Shown in pieces: positions 59,501 through 64,000 of a DNA stretch of 64,000 nucleotides. The translations under genes were made by a program, and so were the position numbers. Each line of letters begins with the position of its first letter. Positions within the stretch are counted from its first letter, which is position 1. The DNA is from Tetrahymena elliotti 4EA. Taxonomy: Eukaryota > Ciliophora > Oligohymenophorea > Hymenostomatida > Tetrahymenidae. Location of the stretch: contig JH720397.1 of the NCBI GenBank assembly GCA_000231825.2, positions 62,001-126,000 of the forward strand, in the 5' to 3' direction. The notes beneath the pieces are model-generated. The model did no database searches. It saw only the letters and a list, made by a program, of their open reading frames with translations, and was not told the origin of the DNA.

Positions 59501-61705
59501 CTACAAAACTGCTTTAGATTTGGAATTATTGATTTAATAATTCACCTAAAATGAAAATGGTAGTCTTATAAGTTTATTCAAGGTTTCTACAGTAGCAGGT
59601 AAGAGATTGCTAAGGTCAAATTTATTGTAGCCTTTGAATGATATTAAAATTTTGGAAGATAGACAAAGTGCTGTTTATGAATTGACAATGCATTAGGACT
59701 CTATTGTAACCTTTCAAACAATATTAAAGAATTTCAAAGATTTTGAAACTTCAACTGTTAAATTTATTCAAAAAACAAAAGAATTAGATGCCAATAGAAT
59801 AAGGCAATATTTAATCCACATTTACAAAATATATGAATTTCTTAAAAAATTGTCTCGCTTTAAAATATAACTTTAAATATTAAATTTATAAAATAAATAT
59901 GTAAATGAATTAAAAGATTTACTATGTGATCAAAAACTTGAGTAAATTAAAGAATCAATTAAATAAAGCCTAGATTTATCTTATCTAGAAAATGTCTAAA
60001 ATTAGTCTTATAAGCCTTAAGACCTTGTAAATTATTTATTCTTTTTGTAGATTTTAAAAATTAACAATTTTAATTTCTAAAAAAAATATTTACCTGCAAA
60101 CTCAAAATTAATGTGCCTATTATTTAAAAATTTAAACAAAGGCAATATTTAATTAAGATTTAGATTAAATTTTTAAAATTGAATTTTGATTTTAATACTT
60201 TGTTAATATAAATAAAGGTATATTTTATTTTAAAAGCAGAAAATAATGATTTGTTAGAGATTGAAAGAACGAAGTTAGTGAGCATATAGAAATATGCAAA
60301 AGACATATTTTGCGAGTATTAAAATAAGCTGGTAGGATATGCTAGTTTAGAACTAAAAGAGAATGAAAACAGAGGGTACTATCTGGTAGCAAGAAAGGCA
60401 AAGGAATAAAGTTAGAATATAAACTAGAAAAAAATAGAAGATATAATAGAAGAAAATTTAATAGAAGTGAATGAAAATAAAATAGGTAAAAACATTTAAA
60501 TAACGTTTGTGACTTAAATATTTGCAGAGCTATCAAATCGAATTAAGGAGACAAAATATACTCTTATTTTACAGACTCAAAAGATTATAAAACAAATAAT
60601 ACCATTTATACAAAACTCCTTGGGTATTCTTTTTCAAATAAACTCTTTAATAGCTGAGATAGATGTTTGCGTTTCCTTTGCAGATTTTTATTATTCATTT
60701 TCATCTGAAGAAACGCCTCTGAGTTTGCCAAAACTTGTTGATTAAGAAATAAATATGTTAATACTTGATGATTTTTATCATCCTTTGCTTGTTTATAATA
60801 ACAAAGATTAGTGGAGAAGATAAAATTCAAATTAAGCTGGGTAAAATTTGGGTTTTGGTCATAACAATATTTATATTCAAAAAAATAGCATTTGCATATC
60901 TGATTTAAATAATCTTCAACTATTTTTGGGGTAATAAAATTGTGGGAAATCTTTATTAATTAAAAGTCTAGCAATTATTCAAATTATGGCATAAATAGGC
61001 TGCTATGTACCAGCTAAAAGTAGTGTGATATCACTTAAAAACTTGATTCTTTCTAAGTTTTATTCTACTGATAGCATAGAAGAGAAGCAGAGTTCATTTA
61101 CTTCTGAACTTTAGCAACTAGATTTTATCTTAAAGTCAAGAGTTTCAAGTAACCAACAAATAACTTCTCTTTAAGCCAGTGAAGGAATAGCTCTATCTAA
61201 ATCAAAGTAAATTTAATTTATTTTTAATTAAGTCTTGCAAATTAATAAAATTAAATTAAGGGATAAGACTATTATTTTGATAGATGAGTTTTGTAGCAGC
61301 AGCTAATATGAAGATAATATATCAATAAGTCTTGCATTTCTAGAAGAGATAACAATCTCCTTCCCAAAGAGCTTTATGCTATGCGCTTCAAAGTACTATG
61401 AGCTAGTTCAGATGACATAATTTTACAATAATGTTGAGTACTTTTTTATTAATTAGGACTATCAACTAAAGGAGTTGAGTGAAAATGATTAAGAAAATAA
61501 AATGCATGATTTTAGTGAAACAAGTTAGATTCTTTATAGCTGCTTGAGCCCTATGCTCAGTCAATTTATAATAACCAACTCATTAAAAAAAAGCTTAGAA
61601 GAAGATGCTCTATTTCTAAAAATAGACTAACTGCATGTTTAAAATAAATCTTTAAATAAATTAATAATAAAAGATTTGGTTAAATTATTCACTAACAAAT
61701 GTTGA
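56507..61705 (+). CDS. MSH4: MSH4-like MutS homologue with a very long Q/N-rich N-terminus
   Basis: Exon 1 is 56507-59300 (931 codons in one frame). Exon 2 starts at 59410; a third block runs from about 60240 to 61206; the last exon is 61261-61705. The junction between about 60000 and 60245 is unresolved. Residues 1 to about 800 are Asn/Gln/Ser-rich and include six 7-residue repeats. The MutS part begins near residue 805: HIVAIIENHANQVGFAAFNV, PLEIIYSNTQASSYLVKIL and FTSVKRNYFDETKG match MSH4 family motifs, followed by lever/clamp helices and the ATPase with LFLGQQNCGKSLLIKSLAII and IMAQIGCYVPA. MSH4 pairs with MSH5 to stabilise meiotic recombination intermediates. Differences from the family: Walker A is GQQNCGKS rather than GPNMSGKS; Walker B is ILIDEF but the following GRGT is CSSS; and the switch ATH is ASK. 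These changes suggest altered ATP turnover. Confidence 0.88.
58641..58766 (+). repeat. Six in-frame 21-bp tandem repeats inside MSH4-like exon 1
   Basis: Units beginning TTTCAACAGATAAAAGGCTA start every 21 bp (58641, 58662, 58683, 58704, 58725, 58746) and code the heptad FSTDKRL with Ala/Lys variants. The frame is kept, so the repeat is compatible with coding. Opposite-strand frames over this array are shadows. Confidence 0.95.
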
Positions 61706-61894
61706 AGGATAATTCGAATGTTTCCAAACCTTTTTAAAGAATAACTTTTTTATATTATTTTGAGTCAAACAATATAAATTAATTTCGGAAATAAAATTAT
61801 TTAGTGAATTTCCAAATAAGTTATTTGCTTCTTAATAATTTTAATTTTATTTCTTGATCCTCAATTGAGTACAATATAGTATTTTTTTGATAAA

Positions 61895-62395
61895 ATGGAT
61901 ACTGAAGTACTCTTTCCCTTTAAACCTAATCAAAATTTAAGTTTATCAACTTAGTTTGCTTATATTTATACAACTAGCATTTTTAGCACATCCTCATAAT
62001 AAAATGTTTTTACTGGTCTGTAAGCTCCAAAAAGTAAATAAAAGTGTATAGTAAAATTTGAGTTTAGTTTAAAATAGTTAGAAATATTTAGTACAAACAA
62101 AGAGTAATTTGAAATAAGAATAAATAATTACAACTTTTAGTAATATCAAAATGAAAGAAGAGTATTTAAAAAATATGATTTTTAAATGATTAGTTAATTA
62201 GCTGATAGATAAATTAGTTTATTTTATTAATTATTTGTTTAATTTAGTTATTAATTTAAGTTGGAAAATGGATAATAAGTATTTCTAGCTACTAATTAAT
62301 TCAATAGCTAACTAAAAGACAAAACAACTCATTAATTATAAATTGAAATTTAAATTAGGTAGAAATTATTAATGTGCGTGTGTGTATGTATGTGA
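61895..62395 (+). CDS. Candidate small gene, 166 residues
   Basis: Frame from ATG 61895 (MDTEVLFPFKPNQNLSLSTQ) to TGA 62393-62395. The central part (KCIVKFEFSLKQLEIFSTNK; FEIRINNYNFQQYQNERRVF) alternates hydrophobic and polar residues as in beta structure and looks coding. The last residues come from a TGTGTATG microsatellite and may be non-coding, so an unseen intron or earlier end is possible. No family recognised. It lies 190 bp downstream of the MSH4-like stop and converges with the RS-rich gene. Confidence 0.45.
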
Positions 62396-62568
62396 GCGGG
62401 TTTGGTTAATTATTTTTATTTATTATTTGAAATTATTTCATTTTATATAATCAATGTCCTTTTTGTGTTTTTTATTTTAATTTAGAGAGTCTTTATTTTT
62501 AGTATTGCCACCTGACTTAGTAGCAAAATATATTTGAATTATCTAGCTTTTTATTTTTATTTTATAAA

Positions 62569-64000
62569 TCAATTTTTCACTTTGATCTATTCCTTTTGCT
62601 TTTACTTATTAGGATGATTATTTGATTATGATTATGATGAAGAGGAAGAGGATCTATATCTACTTCTTTTTTAACTTCTTTTATTGCTTTGATTTTTATT
62701 TTTTTTAGAATGATATTTTTTGGAGCTTTTAGCTCTTGCCTTTTTATGATAAGATTGTTAGGAAGATGAAGACGATGAGCTACGACTAGATTAACGGGAC
62801 TAGGGAGAAGAAGATGAAGATTAAGAGGAGGAAGAGGAATGGTGAGAAGAAGAAGATGACGATGAAGAAGATGATGTGTTGTTAGATGTTGATGATGATC
62901 TCTGATGTTTTTAGAATCTGTTATATCTCTGTTGATTTTGATTAGAATTATGCTTTTTTTAATTATGATCTTTTTTTGATCTTGATCTTGATCTCTATTT
63001 ATGTGGCTTTTTCTCATTTCTCTCTCTCATAGTCTTTTCAACACTTTATGAATCTTCATAATAGCTTGCATTTTTTTATTGCTCTTAATTACTTTTTTGT
63101 TAGACACCTTAATGATTGATTTAATTTGTTTATCTGTATTACTGAGAATAACTACTACTTTAATCATCTGATTTAGTATTTTGACTTTCGTATTTGACTT
63201 TTTAGTTGTTTTTGAGATTTTACTTTTCCTGTTCCTATTCTTTATCTAAAATACCTTGATGCGTCTTGGCTTGGTTTTTTTACTTTTATTAAAAAGTCAA
63301 GTCCCCGTTTGAGTCAGAGGAATTGCTACTATTTGATCTGCTTCTTCTTTCTTTTGAGTTACTAAGAGAAGGTGGGAATGACGACTGAGAATGTCTTTTG
63401 GTGCTTTTGTATTGATTGCTCCTGCTAGAATCTGCTGTTTCTCTTGATAAAAAATTAAAATTAAAAATAATATTAAGCTATAGATTTGCTATCTAAAAAG
63501 AAAGGATGCGCTTTGATCAAAATGATGAATATTAATTAAATATTGCAGGTGCTTAAGAATAGTTAATGAAATAGATATTTAATTTTTGTTTCTTTTTTGT
63601 TTTCTAAAAATTAATTAATTGATAAAAAAATTAATTTTCATTTGAATGCTTTGAAGTAATTATTTAACAAAACTTAATACGAAGACGAATTCTTCTTATT
63701 TTTATATCAGATACTCATTTCTCCTATTTTTCGAGCTCATTTTTTATATTACCATTCGCTTTAAAATTATTTCAAGCATCAATTTTCCTATTTTCTTTGT
63801 TACTTTTGTTTTATTTATTTTAATTAATTTATATAATATAATACCTTTATGGACTTTTACCAAAGTAAGGGCCTTTGTGTGTTTCTCTTGGCTCATCTCT
63901 TTTTGAAAGCATAATTTTAATTTCTTTATTTTTGATCATCTTTCCATCAAGCCCTTCGATTGCTTTTAACGCATCAGAGTTCTTCAAGAATTTGACAAAC
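62569..64000 (-). CDS. RRM plus RS/Ser-rich RNA-binding protein, 3' part (5' cut by window edge)
   Basis: The visible exons are 64000-63845 (beginning inside a codon) and 63442-62569, joined in phase 2 by a 402-bp intron, giving about 342 residues. The first exon holds the C-terminal half of an RRM: FVKFLKNSDALKAIEGLDGK, MIKNKEIKIMLSKRDEPRET (RNP1 lies outside the window). The rest is a long Arg/Ser, Ser and Lys-rich tail (KERRSRSNSSNSSDSNGDLT; KQRSRSRSKKDHNQKK; then near-pure Ser runs interrupted by His and Gln; SQKRSRYRSSSSSSQSQS). This is the architecture of SR-type splicing factors or U1-70K/SREK-like nuclear proteins, and phosphorylation of the tail is expected. The stop is TGA 62571-62569. 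Minus-strand frames over the Ser runs in other registers are shadows. Confidence 0.85.

Noticed and set aside
62577..63017. 146-codon minus-strand frame with Asp-Gln and His runs
   Set aside because: Another register of the RS/Ser-rich tail; the register that joins in phase to the RRM exon and ends at TGA is the real one.
1..64000. Reading with the standard genetic code
   Set aside because: Standard-code frames are tiny and split clear homologues (DRC4, WDR26, IQCH, helicase, MSH4); with TAA/TAG as Gln and TGA as stop they become complete and in phase.
1..64000. tRNA, 5S rRNA or telomeric C4A2 repeats
   Set aside because: I looked for GTTCAAATC-type B boxes and for CCCCAA arrays; isolated matches (for example near 17492) lack a cloverleaf, and no telomere repeat is present.

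Overview
The window looks like somatic (macronuclear) DNA of a Tetrahymena-type ciliate. It is about 75-80% A+T. Every convincing reading frame is full of in-frame TAA and TAG (read as Gln) and ends only at TGA. Most introns are AT-rich GT..AG introns of roughly 40-400 bp. Coordinates below come from hand translation with TAA/TAG=Gln and from splicing introns so that exon phases agree. Under this code TGA-free stretches of 200-280 codons occur by chance in such AT-rich DNA, so I relied on family similarity, amino-acid composition and phase-consistent introns rather than on length.

Left part (1-26 kb): the 3' end of an unidentified gene; an 11-exon IQCH-like gene that stops inside its ATP-grasp-like region; a 3-exon RING-finger gene; a poorly resolved multi-exon gene; a small single-pass membrane protein; a 13-exon WDR26/Gid7-type LisH-CTLH-WD40 gene with an acidic tail; a diverged tandem-repeat field; a candidate C/D-box snoRNA beside a small 3-exon gene; and two large genes of unknown function.

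Middle part (26-50 kb): a 1,476-residue Q/N-rich protein, a protein kinase with DLG in place of DFG, and a 970-residue UvrD/Rep-type helicase fused to a PD-(D/E)XK nuclease-like domain. Then comes an 11-kb stretch with four LITAF-type zinc-domain paralogues on the same strand, interspersed with decayed coding fragments, short tandem repeats, a T-shaped palindrome and an unrelated multi-pass membrane protein gene.

Right part (50-64 kb): DRC4/GAS8 of the axonemal nexin-dynein regulatory complex, an AT-rich spacer with a long hairpin, an unknown 303-residue gene, an MSH4-like MutS homologue with a very long low-complexity N-terminus and altered ATPase motifs, a short candidate gene, and the 3' part of an RRM plus RS-rich RNA-binding protein.

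The genes do not form an operon or a single pathway. Themes are cilia and flagella (IQCH-like, DRC4), ubiquitin ligation (RING protein, WDR26/Gid7), meiosis (MSH4) and membrane or endosomal proteins (LITAF family). Neighbours are often divergent or convergent, with AT-rich spacers of 0.1-2 kb.
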